A DNA stretch of 64,000 bases from Limnohabitans sp. G3-2 (GTDB lineage: Bacteria > Pseudomonadota > Gammaproteobacteria > Burkholderiales > Burkholderiaceae_C), in the NCBI RefSeq assembly GCF_002778275.1, contig NZ_NESG01000005.1, forward strand, positions 307,296 through 371,295, in the 5' to 3' direction. The position numbers and the translations under genes were made by a program. The notes under the pieces were generated by a model. It was not told the DNA's origin. It saw only the letters and a program-made list of their open reading frames with translations, and ran no database searches. The first letter of the stretch is position 1. The number at the start of each line of letters is the position of its first letter. Below are positions 54,817-64,000 of the stretch, in pieces.

Positions 54817-55340
54817 GCTTTGGGCGCCTGTTCTGCCAAAAGGAAATAAACCATGTCGAGTTCTGGGCAAGGCTGGCCCATGGCGGTCAGTGCCGCCGTG
54901 ATCTGGCCCCGGTGGTGGGTGGCGTGGTTGAACACATGCGACAAGGTGGGCGCAAAGGGCAAGGACAGGGGCTCACCCTTGCTGCTTCGGTAGTCCAGCT
55001 GCCCTTCAAAGCGCTCGGCGCTCCAGCTGGCGATCAGGGGCGTCCAGTTGGCCGATCCACCCTTGAGCGCCTGCGCCAGGCGTTCGCGATCCGGTTCAAT
55101 TTCACTGTTCAGGGGCAGCACCGGCGATGCGCCTTTGGCAAAACGCGCCAACCACAGCAGGTGCTCGGCCACCAGCATGTGGTTCAGGGTGCCGTGGAGG
55201 CTTTGGAAGAACAGGCCCACGTCGCGCCGATAGTCTGCATCGGGCACGCGCGAGACCGCTTCGAGCAGGCGGTGCGTGGCCCAGACGTGGTAGCGGGCTT
55301 GGGCGTTGAAGTGAATGTGCCAAGTCGAGGAAGCGTTCAT
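54813..55340 (-). CDS. DinB/YfiT-fold protein
   Basis: A 175-residue four-helix-bundle protein of the DinB superfamily. Metal-site histidines are visible in HGTLNHMLVAEHLLW and FNHATHHRGQ. Members are often thiol-dependent transferases, but the substrate here is unknown. ATG 55340 is preferred over 55349 because it overlaps the vapC stop (ATGA). It also overlaps liuC, so it bridges the toxin-antitoxin pair and the leucine genes. Confidence 0.85.
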   Translation of the reverse strand: MNASSTWHIHFNAQARYHVWATHRLLEAVSRVPDADYRRDVGLFFQSLHGTLNHMLVAEHLLWLARFAKGASPVLPLNSEIEPDRERLAQALKGGSANWTPLIASWSAERFEGQLDYRSSKGEPLSLPFAPTLSHVFNHATHHRGQITAALTAMGQPCPELDMVYFLLAEQAPKA

Positions 55341-55744
55341 TGTGGCCATGTGTCGAGCCCTCCCAGCGTTTTGAGTGATTCAAAGTCGGCATCACGGTGC
55401 AGCAGCGTGTGGCGGTGGGTCATGCAGTAGCTGGCTAACAGCACGTCGATGGGGCTGTGCACGGTGCGCCCTGACTGGCGCAACCGTTGATAGAGTGTGG
55501 CCGCCTGCAAGGCGTTGTCGAGGCCACCAATCTCCACCACTTCCAAGTCCAGCAAAAGGTCTCGCACCCGGGCCTGGGCACTGGCCGTGGAGAAGCCTCG
55601 CACCACCTCAAAAATAACCAGATCGGCTACACCAATGTCGGGCGGCCCATCTTCCCCAGTGAGCCAGCGCTTTAACTGTTGGGTCTGCGGGTTGATCGTG
55701 CCTCGAAAGTGATCGATCAGCACGCTGGAGTCCACCAAAATCAT
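55337..55744 (-). CDS. vapC: VapC-family PIN-domain toxin
   Basis: A 135-residue PIN ribonuclease. Conserved acidic residues appear in MILVDSSVLIDHF (D5), the FEVVRGF helix, SPIDVLLASYC and the C-terminal HRDADFE. VapC toxins cut initiator tRNA or rRNA loops. It overlaps vapB and the dinB-like gene by ATGA on either side. Confidence 0.92.
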   Translation of the reverse strand: MILVDSSVLIDHFRGTINPQTQQLKRWLTGEDGPPDIGVADLVIFEVVRGFSTASAQARVRDLLLDLEVVEIGGLDNALQAATLYQRLRQSGRTVHSPIDVLLASYCMTHRHTLLHRDADFESLKTLGGLDTWPQ

Positions 55745-56061
55745 GCTGACTTGCCTTTGGCAGGAAGCCGGGTTGCCGCTGCTGCTCGGGATTTTCGGCC
55801 CATCACAGTCGGCTTGACCTCATAAGCAGCCACATGTTCTTGCACAGTCTCTGCAAGTTGCCGCTCTTCGCGCGCCTTGGCCCAGGCTTCGTCAGAGTCG
55901 TCCCAAAACAAAGTGCCACGCGCGGCCAACAACGCCGCATAGGCCTTCTTGCGCTTGAGCAAACGCAAGCCCTCCTCGACCGCTTCTTTTTTGGTCTTGA
56001 AGCCGCCCGCCGCCATGGCGGCAGCCATCAAGTCGTCGTCAATTTCAATGTTGGTTCGCAT
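55741..56061 (-). CDS. vapB: VapB-type antitoxin
   Basis: A 106-residue antitoxin with an N-terminal ribbon-helix-helix-like segment (MRTNIEIDDDLM...GGFKTKKEAVEEGLRLL), the usual VapB form paired with VapC. The C-terminal half is longer than in many VapB proteins and basic. ATG 56061 is used, with an AAGGGG ribosome-binding site. The palindrome just upstream is its likely operator. Confidence 0.88.
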   Translation of the reverse strand: MRTNIEIDDDLMAAAMAAGGFKTKKEAVEEGLRLLKRKKAYAALLAARGTLFWDDSDEAWAKAREERQLAETVQEHVAAYEVKPTVMGRKSRAAAATRLPAKGKSA

Positions 56062-56076
56062 GCGCACAACCCCTTA

Positions 56077-56106
56077 ATGTGTATGAATTTAAAAAATCAT
56101 ACACAT
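56077..56106. promoter_or_regulatory. Inverted repeat upstream of vapBC, probable VapBC operator
   Basis: ATGTGTATGA (56077-56086) and TCATACACAT (56097-56106) are perfect 10-bp arms with a 10-base A/T centre. The site touches the mccB stop codon and contains a TATGAT -10-like hexamer on the minus strand, so VapBC binding could control transcription both of the toxin pair and of the leucine genes downstream. Confidence 0.72.
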
Positions 56107-57713
56107 CACATGCGGAAAAGTCCAAATTTCGTCTCGGGAATCGGGGCGTTGAGCGATGCGCTCAAGCCCAGTGCCAACACGCGGCGCGTGTCGGCCGGGT
56201 CGATGATGCCGTCGTCCCAAATGCGGGCGGTGGCGTAATAAGGGTGGCCCTGGTCTTCGTATTGCTGCTTGATCGGGGCTTTGAAGGCTTCTTCCTCCTC
56301 CATGCTCCACTGGCCGCCCTTGCCTTCGATGCCATCGCGCTTGACGGTGGCCAGCACGCTCGCGGCCTGCTCACCGCCCATGACACTGATGCGGGCGTTG
56401 GGCCACATCCACAAAAAGCGCGGGCTGTAAGCGCGGCCGCACATGCCGTAGTTGCCCGCGCCAAAGCTGCCGCCAATGATGATGGTGAACTTGGGCACTG
56501 CCGCAGTGGCCACGGCCGTGACCATCTTGGCGCCATTGCGGGCGATGCCTTCGTTTTCGTATTTGCGCCCGACCATGAAGCCTGTGATGTTCTGCAAAAA
56601 CACCAGCGGAATTTTGCGCTGGCAACACAGCTCGATGAAGTGGGCGCCCTTCAAGGCCGACTCGCTGAACAAGATGCCGTTGTTGGCGATGATGCCCACC
56701 GGCATGCCTTCGATGCGGGCGAAGCCGCAAATCAGGGTGGTGCCAAAGCGCGATTTGAATTCGTCGAACTCGGAGCCGTCGACGATGCGGGCGATGATTT
56801 CCCGCACATCAAACGGCTTGCGGGTATCGGTGGGGATCACGCCATACAACTCCTGCGCATCGAACTTCGGGGGCACGGGCGCGTGCGTGGCGATGTTCGG
56901 GGCCTTTTGTGCGTTCAGGTTTTTCACGGCTTGGCGCGCCAGCGCCAGCGCGTGCACATCGTTTTGCGCCAAGTGGTCGGCCACGCCAGACAGGCGGGTG
57001 TGCACATCGCCGCCGCCCAGGTCTTCGGCGCTCACGACTTCGCCTGTGGCCGCTTTGACCAAAGGCGGGCCGCCCAAAAAGATGGTGCCCTGGTTCTTGA
57101 CGATGATGGTTTCGTCGCTCATGGCGGGCACGTAGGCGCCGCCTGCGGTGCAACTGCCCATGACGACCGCGATCTGCGCGATGCCTTGCGCGCTCATGTT
57201 GGCCTGGTTGAAAAAGATGCGTCCGAAGTGGTCGCGGTCGGGAAAGACCTCGTCTTGGTTGGGCAAGTTGGCACCGCCCGAGTCCACCAAATAAATGCAG
57301 GGCAGGTGGTTTTGCTGCGCGATCTCTTGCGCCCGCAAATGCTTCTTCACCGTCATGGGGTAATAGGTGCCGCCCTTCACCGTGGCGTCGTTGCACACGA
57401 TCATGCAGTCCACCCCGCTCACACGGCCAATGCCCACGATCACGCCCGAGCTGGGCGCGTCGTTGTTGTACATATTGAGCGCCGCCAGCGGTGCGACTTC
57501 GAGGAACGGCGTGCCGGGGTCGAGCAGCATCTGCACGCGGTCGCGCGGCAGCAATTTGCCCCGGGCGGTGTGTTTGGCGCGGGGGGCATCGCCACCGCCT
57601 TGGGACACGCGCTCCAAGTGGGCGCGCAGCTCATCGACCAGGCCACGCATGGCGGCGGCGTTGTGCTGAAAATCGGCGGAACGCGGGTTCAGTTGGGAAT
57701 GCAAAACGGTCAT
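56106..57713 (-). CDS. mccB: Methylcrotonyl-CoA carboxylase carboxyltransferase (beta) subunit
   Basis: A 535-residue carboxyltransferase of the crotonase-like ACC-beta superfamily. Recognisable blocks are [25 protein letters not shown] acyl-CoA region, [31 protein letters not shown] and the C-terminal [16 protein letters not shown]. It moves carboxyl from biotin to 3-methylcrotonyl-CoA together with mccA. The start MTVLHSQLN removes a poorly conserved N-terminal extension. Head gene of the leucine operon in this window (liuB); isovaleryl-CoA dehydrogenase is not present. Confidence 0.93.
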   Translation of the reverse strand: MTVLHSQLNPRSADFQHNAAAMRGLVDELRAHLERVSQGGGDAPRAKHTARGKLLPRDRVQMLLDPGTPFLEVAPLAALNMYNNDAPSSGVIVGIGRVSGVDCMIVCNDATVKGGTYYPMTVKKHLRAQEIAQQNHLPCIYLVDSGGANLPNQDEVFPDRDHFGRIFFNQANMSAQGIAQIAVVMGSCTAGGAYVPAMSDETIIVKNQGTIFLGGPPLVKAATGEVVSAEDLGGGDVHTRLSGVADHLAQNDVHALALARQAVKNLNAQKAPNIATHAPVPPKFDAQELYGVIPTDTRKPFDVREIIARIVDGSEFDEFKSRFGTTLICGFARIEGMPVGIIANNGILFSESALKGAHFIELCCQRKIPLVFLQNITGFMVGRKYENEGIARNGAKMVTAVATAAVPKFTIIIGGSFGAGNYGMCGRAYSPRFLWMWPNARISVMGGEQAASVLATVKRDGIEGKGGQWSMEEEEAFKAPIKQQYEDQGHPYYATARIWDDGIIDPADTRRVLALGLSASLNAPIPETKFGLFRM

Positions 57714-57846
57714 GGTGCTTCCTATAGGCTGGGGCGCGGGGCTGGGCCCCGGGCGCATCGAACGTGCAATGCTGGCCAGCTTAATGCCTGCCGCCCCATG
57801 GGCGCGTGTCAAATGGGTTGCAAATCGTGCCACAATTTATGCCGCC

Positions 57847-58908
57847 ATGAAACACGCCGCCAGCCCCCTTCCGAGCCCCATCCATCCTGGGGCGCATCGC
57901 CCTGGCATCGCCGTGCGCGCCGAAACCCCCATGGCATTTGTGCGCGCCATTGCCAGCGCTTTCACCCTGCGTGGCCTGGACCCCCTGCCCGCGTTGCAGG
58001 CAGCACAAATTGCGCCAGACCAACTGCACCAGCCCGATGCACGCATCACCGCCTTACAAATGGAATGGCTTTCGGCCGCCGCCATGCGCGAGTTGGACGA
58101 CGAGGCGCTGGGTTGGTTCAGCCGCCGCCTGCCTTGGGGCAGCTACGGGATGCTGGTGCGCGCGTCATTGACAGCACCCACCTTGGGCGTGGCGCTGGCC
58201 CGTTGGTGCCGCCACCACGGCCTGCTGACCGACGACATCCAGCTGCAAGTCAAGGAAGCACAGGGCGTGGCCAGCCTGCAGTTGACCGAGCAACGCGAAC
58301 TGGGCGCTTTGCAGGAATTTGCCGTGGTGTCGGTCCTGCGCAATGCCTTGGGCGTGGCCTGCTGGCTGACGGATTCGCGCATCCCCTTGCGGCAAACCAC
58401 CTTGCGCTTTGCCCCGCCGGCTCATGCCGACAGTTACCGCGTGTTGTTTGACGGGCCCACCCAGTTCAAAGCGCCCACGCACAGCCTGCAGTTTGACGCG
58501 GGCTACCTGAGCCTGCCCGTGCGCCGCGACGAGGCCGCCCTGCAGCGCATGCTGCAGCGCGCCCTGCTGCTCACCGTGCGCCCCTACCGGCGCGACCGTC
58601 TGCTGGTGGAAAAAGTGCGCCAGACCCTGGCCCAACACCCCGAGCACAGCCGCAATGCCGAAGACTTGGCGGCCTGGCTCCATTTGTCGACCCGCACCCT
58701 GCACCGACAACTCAAAGAAGAAGGCGCCAGCCTGCAGCAGCTCAAAGACGCGGTGCGCCGAGACCTGGCCACCGACCTGCTGCTGCGCACGCAGCGCCCC
58801 ATCAAACAAATTGCCGCGGAGGTGGGGTTTCTCAACGAGAAGAGTTTCATGCGGGCGTTCAAAAGCTGGACAGGCCTGACCCCCGAGGGCGTTCGGGCAC
58901 TGCGCTGA
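57847..58908 (+). CDS. AraC-family transcriptional regulator
   Basis: A 353-residue regulator with an N-terminal arabinose-binding-type domain (PF12625-like, LPWGSYGMLVRA) and a C-terminal double helix-turn-helix (residues about 255-350: LAAWLHLSTRTLHRQLKEEG and IKQIAAEVGFLNEKSFMRAFK). It is divergent from mccB with 133 bases between, so it is the likely activator of the leucine/isovalerate operon; this is inferred from position. ATG 57847 is used. Confidence 0.88.
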   Translation: MKHAASPLPSPIHPGAHRPGIAVRAETPMAFVRAIASAFTLRGLDPLPALQAAQIAPDQLHQPDARITALQMEWLSAAAMRELDDEALGWFSRRLPWGSYGMLVRASLTAPTLGVALARWCRHHGLLTDDIQLQVKEAQGVASLQLTEQRELGALQEFAVVSVLRNALGVACWLTDSRIPLRQTTLRFAPPAHADSYRVLFDGPTQFKAPTHSLQFDAGYLSLPVRRDEAALQRMLQRALLLTVRPYRRDRLLVEKVRQTLAQHPEHSRNAEDLAAWLHLSTRTLHRQLKEEGASLQQLKDAVRRDLATDLLLRTQRPIKQIAAEVGFLNEKSFMRAFKSWTGLTPEGVRALR

Positions 58909-58928
58909 TCAGCCTTTGAACACGGGTG

Positions 58929-61900
58929 TCATTGGCCAGTCGGCGACTCCGAGATCTGCACGACCGTCGACTGACCGCCCACCGTCACCACCACCGACAA
59001 GGGGAACGCGCCGGCAGGCACCGCACTGGTCACCAGTGTTTGCGTGGCCGCGTCGTAGCGAATCCAGGCGGGCAAGGGCTCGCTGTTGGGCAGCGTCACC
59101 TTCACCGCAGCGCCCGATGCAGCAGGCGTCACCACCTGCTCGGGCAAAGCAATCACCAAGCCAGAGCCTGCGGTGGCGGTCCCCGCGGGCACCAACACCG
59201 CCACCAAGCCGGTCACCTGCTGAGTGGGCGAGCTGATGGTGCTGACGCTCACACCCGCGCTAGAGCTACCACCCGCACTGCCCGCACTGCTCGCGCCTGC
59301 GCTGCTGGAGGCCAGCACCGTCAAAGTGGGCGGTGCGCTGTTGGCCGTGGGTACAACCGCCAATGTGGGGGCCAAAATGGCCACGGGCAGCGCGCGGATC
59401 TCACCGGTCTGGTTGGGCACCAAGCTGACCACGTAGTTGTTGCCGTTGTTGCCGTCCACAATTTGGTAACCCATTTGAACGCTCAAGGTTTTGCCGGTGC
59501 CCGGGTTGGCATCGGCATAAGCTTCCCTCAAATTGACCACCGCATCGGACACCTTCAGACCGCTGACCACAGGCACAGCTTGCGCCTCGGTGTTGCCATC
59601 AAAGCTCTTGGTGTTGGTGACCGCGGTCACGGTCAAAGGCGCTGGGGTGACGCTGCCCATGCTGCCGCTGGCCGAAGTGGGCAAGATGTAGTTGCTCAGC
59701 TGGGTGCCGCTGTTGGCGGCAAAGTCGCTGCTCCCCAGCGCTGCAGTCACGGCTTTGCTGGTGCCCACATTGGCGGTGTCCAGCGTGCCTGCCGTCTGGC
59801 TGACGCTGGCACCTTCCGAGTTGGCAAAGCCCGACAAGGCAAAGTTGCCTGCCGTCAAAGTGACGGCAGTGCTGCCGTCGTAGACCTTGCTGCTGCTGCC
59901 CGTGAGCGTGGCGCTCAAAGGTGCTGGATTCACCGTGTGGGTGCTGTCCCCATAGATGAAGTTGTAGTTGTTCACATTGCCCGTACTCAGCACCGCCCCA
60001 GAGGGGCGGACACTGAAGTTGCCGGCTTGGGCCACGCCGAGCGCAGAGCCTGCATGGCCGCTGGGCGTCTGGGTGACCGAGGCCAGTGCATCTTGACCCA
60101 CCAGGCCGTTGACCGCGTAGCTGATGCCATTGGCCAATGCTGCGTAGGTGGTCACGCCGTCGTAGGTGGTGGTTCGGGCGATGTTGGTGAGGTTCACCGA
60201 CTTGCGGTTGACCGTGTAATTGACCGCGTTACCGGCGCTGAAGATATAGCCCGGCAGCGTCAAACTGGGCGTCAAGCTCAGGGTGTAGGTGCCCGCATTT
60301 GTGCTGGCGACCAACCCGCTTGCAGCGATGCTGGACGACCCAGTCAGTGCCAAGCTACCCGTTACCCCAGTGGGCACATTGACAGCACCCGATAAGGCGC
60401 CAGAGGTTAGCGCAAAGCTTTGTGAAGTCGATGGAATACCCGAGTAAGACACATTCACGCAACTGGCCGAACTGCTGGAATAGCAATAGTCTAATGACGT
60501 TGGGGCGGTGCCGTAAGTACTGCTTTGGCCCGACACGGGCAATACATAAATGGTGACTGGGGCCGCTCCGCGGAAGGCGGCCCAATAGCCTGAGCCGAAG
60601 ATGTTGCTGCCGCTGTCTCGGTTGTAGACCTTGTCAAACGGGGAATACGCGGACAGTTGGCTGATCAGCGCTGTAGCTTCGAACGTGGCTGGATTGCCAG
60701 AATAAAAGACGGCAAGCGCATTGGCACCCATGCTGAAGCTGGGACTTCCACTCAACACCAGGTCGCCACCCGTCACCATGCCAGCCGCCGAGAGGGTGCC
60801 CGCTCTCAAATTGATAGCGGGTGCATTGCCATTGTTTGAGGTGCTTGTGGTGGAGACATTTTGCGAAACTGTCAGGTCACCCGTGCGTGTGGACACCGCG
60901 ATCGTGCCCGTCGAGTCTATGCCGCGGTAAGTGTTGCCCGCTATCGCCACCTGACCAATGGTCAGGGCCTGGTTGTTGACCACATTCAATGCACCCAACC
61001 CAGAGCCCGATGCGATGGTGCTCAAGGTATTGTTGACATTGCTCAGATTTTTTGTGCCCGTCCCCAAGAATACCAAGCCATACCCATTGCTGGAAATGGC
61101 GGTAAAGGCATGCAAGTAACCAGCGCCACCCATCATTGAATTGGCCGTCAAACTCACACCGAGCGAAACATCACCCTGGCCAACGCCTCCGCTGGTGGCG
61201 TTATTCACCAGCGCACCACCTGCCAAAGAAACCGGGGCATAGATGTTGTAATTGTTCAAGTCCAGGGTGGCACCCGTTTGAACCGTCACTGTGCCCGAAC
61301 CCAAGGGCCCAGAAGAGCCGTTGTAAGTGGTCGCTTCTGTGGCTGTGCCCGAGGCAATTGTCAAACCACCCGAGAAGGTGTTTTGGTTGGCCATGATCAA
61401 ATTGCCCGTGCCTGACTTTGTCAGCGCACTGGCGCCTGTAACCAGACCCGATAAGGTCAATTGCGATGCAGCCCCCGCCACATTAATGGTGCTGTCAGCA
61501 CCCAGTGTGACTGCCCCCGACAGACTGCTTGTCCCAGTCGACGTGGCCAAAGTGCCGCCGCTCAGCGTGATGGCTTCGCCCCCCACGGACACACCTTGCA
61601 GGTTCAGCGTGGCGCCACTGGCCACGGTGGTGCCACCGGCCGTTGAACCCAAGCCGGTGGCGTTGCTGATGGCCAGGGTGCCTGCGCTCACGGTGGTCGC
61701 ACCGGTATAGGTGTTGGCGCCAGAGAGGGTGATGGTGCCCGTACCGGCCTTGGTCAACGCTCCACTGCCGCTGATCACGCCATAGATCGAGACATCGCTG
61801 CTACCGGTGAAATTAATGGTGCCTGCGTTCGCGATAGGAACGCTCAAAGAGCCCACGTTGGCCGTGTCGTAATTGACCACCCCTCCCGCGCTCAGGGTCA

Positions 61901-64000
61901 AGGCAGAAATATTTCCCTGGTTCGATGCCGTTGGCGCGAAACTGGCCACAGTGCTGGTACCGCTCAACACCCAGTTGGAAGCGATGGACCAGAGACCGTT
62001 CGAAGCACCGTTGTAGGTGAGCGCAAAGAGCGATGAGTCGTAAGCCGTGCATTGGCTGATGGCGCAGCGTACTGGAAAGCCACCATTCACACCCGCCTGA
62101 AAACCCCAACCCGATGCATCAGTGAATGAGCCAGCGGTGTTTCCAAAAGCGCTTGAGAAACTGGAAGCATTTTTCAATTGCGACGCGGTGAGCGCCGAGA
62201 CGCCGCTGAAAACGGTGCCATTACCCATGCCACCTGTAGAAACATCAAAACTCGGGTTCGCGGTTGCATTCCAATAATTGTCTTCAATATTGACGTTTGT
62301 GCCAGTACCAAGGTTGCCAATGAGCCCGCCCCTGTACGTAGTTCCTGTCACGCCCGTGTTGTTCCTGACAGCACCCGTTGCGTAGCTCTTGGAGATGGTT
62401 TTGTTGTCACCGTTTGGAACATAACCCACCAGCCCACCAAAAGAATCTTTGTTGGACTGCATCGCAATCACATCACCCGTGGCAAAGCTGTTTGTGATGT
62501 GTGAGTGGTTCTGCATAGAGCCAACCAAACCGCCGGTGCCAGATACCCCACGAATCGCACCTGTGGCATAGCTGCTGTTAATCGTGCCTCCATACAAGAA
62601 ACCTACCAGCCCCCCCATGGAGCCGCCATTGCTCGTATTGCCTGTGACATCTCCCGTTGAATAACTTTCCGATATGGTGACTGGCTGCGCCAACCCCACC
62701 AGACCGCCAACGCCACCAGCACCTGTCACCGCTACCGTCGAATAAGACCTTTTGATGACCAGCCCGTTGGTGTAGCCGGCAATCGCTCCAACCCAGCTGG
62801 GACCCACAATGCTCCCGCTCACACCCAAGTTGCTGACATTGCCATTGCTGCTACCGAACAGGCCAATGAATCCGCTCGCACTCGGGTTATTGATATTCAG
62901 ACCGGAAATCACATGGCCGAAGCCATTGAGTTTTCCACCGAAACTTGCCACGACAGCAGCGGTGTAAACGGTGCTGAACCCCAGCTGACTGCCCATCACA
63001 TAATTGCCGCCGCTGGCGATACCGACAAAATCCGCTTCAGAATTGATGACGCTGTAGCTTGTGTTGCTGATTTTTACCGTACCGCTGGTCGAGACGTTGA
63101 TTTGCCCATTAAAACCAGTGGCCGCACCAGCCCCAAAAGAGCCAGCTGACAAATAACCACCCGTCAAACCGCTCGCAGGCGAAGTGGCCATGCCCATGAG
63201 CACAGCACCACCTGCTGTGTAGCCGGTCACTGCGCTGGAGCTGGGGTTTAAATTCAAAGAGCCAGAACCCGTCACGGTCAAAGACCCTGTGGCGCTGCTT
63301 GAGCCCACATGGATGTTGTAGCCCGCATTGAGCGTCAGTGAGTTGGCACTCCAGCTGACGGCGTCGTAAATGTTGATGTCGCCTTTGGTGCCTGTGGTGC
63401 TGACATTGCCGAACTTGGTCCCCGACGTGTCCGTGCCAGTGCCGGCTTGCAGAGTGACGTTCCCGCTCGCCAGCAAGGTGGACAGTGTCGACCCGCTGAT
63501 GTTGCCGGTGCTCGATACCTCAAAATCATTCGGGTCCAGCAGCCAGTTGCCTGCCTGCCCCCGGGGCGCGAGCGTGGTGACCCGTGCCGCATCCGCAATC
63601 TTCAAATGCGTTGCCGAGGTCTCGATGAATCCGCCATAACCGCCCTGCTCGCCGCCCTTGGCGCTGATGGTGCCGTCAACCTGTGTGATGCCGGTGGCGT
63701 TGGCCAGGTCTGCAATGACGTCGATGCGCCCGCCATTGCCCGCGCTGCTTGGCGCGGCATCGGCGCTGATGCGGCTACTTGGCGTCAGTTCAATCTTGTG
63801 GCTGGCGCTCAAGCGGATGGTGCCGCCGTCGTTCACAAGCCCCGTGGCCGAGAGGGCGCCGCTGTTCTTCACTACGCCGCCCAGCAATCCACTGGCGGCT
63901 TGGGCCGACAAGATGATCAAGCCGCCGGGGGCTTGCACCGCTTGGCCGTTGTCCACCAGCGTCTGGAGGGTGGCCGGGGTCACCAGCACGTTGGTCAACT
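58929..64000 (-). CDS. Giant beta-helical exoprotein (haemagglutinin-type), C-terminal part only
   Basis: The frame is open from the window edge to a stop at 58929, giving about 1690 C-terminal residues. In order: beta-helix strands with GGxGGFIETS, several GLUG-type repeats (GGLVGxxxGGTINxSYATG) around residues 380-580, autotransporter-associated strand repeats (TLSGANTYTGATTVSAGTLA), MBG/YDG-type domains (TYDGVTTYAALANG, KVYDGSTAVTLTAGNF, KSFDGNTEAQAV), and a Ser/Ala-rich C-terminal segment. No barrel domain is present, so it would be secreted by a two-partner transporter outside the window. Function is probably adhesion. It ends 20 bases from the AraC gene, tail to tail. Confidence 0.88.
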   Translation of the reverse strand, partial: LTNVLVTPATLQTLVDNGQAVQAPGGLIILSAQAASGLLGGVVKNSGALSATGLVNDGGTIRLSASHKIELTPSSRISADAAPSSAGNGGRIDVIADLANATGITQVDGTISAKGGEQGGYGGFIETSATHLKIADAARVTTLAPRGQAGNWLLDPNDFEVSSTGNISGSTLSTLLASGNVTLQAGTGTDTSGTKFGNVSTTGTKGDINIYDAVSWSANSLTLNAGYNIHVGSSSATGSLTVTGSGSLNLNPSSSAVTGYTAGGAVLMGMATSPASGLTGGYLSAGSFGAGAATGFNGQINVSTSGTVKISNTSYSVINSEADFVGIASGGNYVMGSQLGFSTVYTAAVVASFGGKLNGFGHVISGLNINNPSASGFIGLFGSSNGNVSNLGVSGSIVGPSWVGAIAGYTNGLVIKRSYSTVAVTGAGGVGGLVGLAQPVTISESYSTGDVTGNTSNGGSMGGLVGFLYGGTINSSYATGAIRGVSGTGGLVGSMQNHSHITNSFATGDVIAMQSNKDSFGGLVGYVPNGDNKTISKSYATGAVRNNTGVTGTTYRGGLIGNLGTGTNVNIEDNYWNATANPSFDVSTGGMGNGTVFSGVSALTASQLKNASSFSSAFGNTAGSFTDASGWGFQAGVNGGFPVRCAISQCTAYDSSLFALTYNGASNGLWSIASNWVLSGTSTVASFAPTASNQGNISALTLSAGGVVNYDTANVGSLSVPIANAGTINFTGSSDVSIYGVISGSGALTKAGTGTITLSGANTYTGATTVSAGTLAISNATGLGSTAGGTTVASGATLNLQGVSVGGEAITLSGGTLATSTGTSSLSGAVTLGADSTINVAGAASQLTLSGLVTGASALTKSGTGNLIMANQNTFSGGLTIASGTATEATTYNGSSGPLGSGTVTVQTGATLDLNNYNIYAPVSLAGGALVNNATSGGVGQGDVSLGVSLTANSMMGGAGYLHAFTAISSNGYGLVFLGTGTKNLSNVNNTLSTIASGSGLGALNVVNNQALTIGQVAIAGNTYRGIDSTGTIAVSTRTGDLTVSQNVSTTSTSNNGNAPAINLRAGTLSAAGMVTGGDLVLSGSPSFSMGANALAVFYSGNPATFEATALISQLSAYSPFDKVYNRDSGSNIFGSGYWAAFRGAAPVTIYVLPVSGQSSTYGTAPTSLDYCYSSSSASCVNVSYSGIPSTSQSFALTSGALSGAVNVPTGVTGSLALTGSSSIAASGLVASTNAGTYTLSLTPSLTLPGYIFSAGNAVNYTVNRKSVNLTNIARTTTYDGVTTYAALANGISYAVNGLVGQDALASVTQTPSGHAGSALGVAQAGNFSVRPSGAVLSTGNVNNYNFIYGDSTHTVNPAPLSATLTGSSSKVYDGSTAVTLTAGNFALSGFANSEGASVSQTAGTLDTANVGTSKAVTAALGSSDFAANSGTQLSNYILPTSASGSMGSVTPAPLTVTAVTNTKSFDGNTEAQAVPVVSGLKVSDAVVNLREAYADANPGTGKTLSVQMGYQIVDGNNGNNYVVSLVPNQTGEIRALPVAILAPTLAVVPTANSAPPTLTVLASSSAGASSAGSAGGSSSAGVSVSTISSPTQQVTGLVAVLVPAGTATAGSGLVIALPEQVVTPAASGAAVKVTLPNSEPLPAWIRYDAATQTLVTSAVPAGAFPLSVVVTVGGQSTVVQISESPTGQ

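Noticed and set aside
56079..58451. Plus-strand open frame of 790 codons spanning mccB and the AraC gene
   Set aside because: It runs antisense to mccB and out of frame with the regulator; low-complexity composition and no family resemblance.

Overview
The window reads as a chromosomal segment of a betaproteobacterium of the order Burkholderiales, most likely family Comamonadaceae (Limnohabitans/Rhodoferax-like). This is inferred from family-level resemblance of the proteins, the ahcY-tlyA-metF order behind an S-adenosylhomocysteine (SAH) riboswitch, a double-length UvrA, and the MHS transporter types; no 16S gene is present. No tRNA, rRNA or CRISPR array was seen.

Layout. 1-8.7 kb is housekeeping: a dbpA-like helicase cut by the window edge, dtd, a cation efflux gene, tyrS, an M23 peptidase, anmK, erpA, rpsI-rplM and rlmJ. 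8.75-12.65 kb is the phenylacetyl-CoA epoxidase operon paaABCDE behind a perfect palindromic operator. 12.7-16.1 kb is a methyl-cycle operon on the minus strand (ahcY-tlyA-metF) under the riboswitch. 16.2-21.7 kb holds a two-gene MotA/TolQ + MotB/OmpA-like motor pair, prfC, a HAD phosphatase and a methyltransferase.

21.7-37.3 kb is the accessory core. Read on the minus strand, it runs from a TpsB/CdiB transporter to a 2953-residue filamentous haemagglutinin (TpsA/CdiA-like), a lipoprotein, an orphan CdiA-CT-like toxin module with a lipase-type Ser motif, a tandem-duplicated copy of that module with a different hydrophobic insert, a frameshifted remnant of a haemagglutinin N-terminus, and a secreted small protein plus a DUF2145 gene. 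The haemagglutinin, lipoprotein and orphan module are joined by ATGA stop/start overlaps. The region looks like a contact-dependent-inhibition locus that evolves by recombination and duplication. A degenerate transposase and REP-like repeats lie at its far end.

37.3-43.6 kb is a 2112-residue tandem UvrA. Its linkers carry four copies of an apparently undescribed repeat: a conserved core of about 28-32 bp, each copy enclosed by its own long inverted repeat of unrelated sequence. 43.7-48.1 kb has a small membrane protein, an MHS-family transporter, a GMC oxidoreductase and an orphan DUF4212 symporter subunit. 48.1-58.9 kb is largely leucine/isovalerate catabolism (mccB, liuC, mccA, mvaB) with an AraC-type regulator. 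A VapBC toxin-antitoxin pair and a DinB-fold gene are translationally coupled into it, and an eight-unit REP/BIME-like array interrupts it. 58.9-64 kb is the C-terminal 1690 residues of a second giant beta-helical exoprotein that continues beyond the window.
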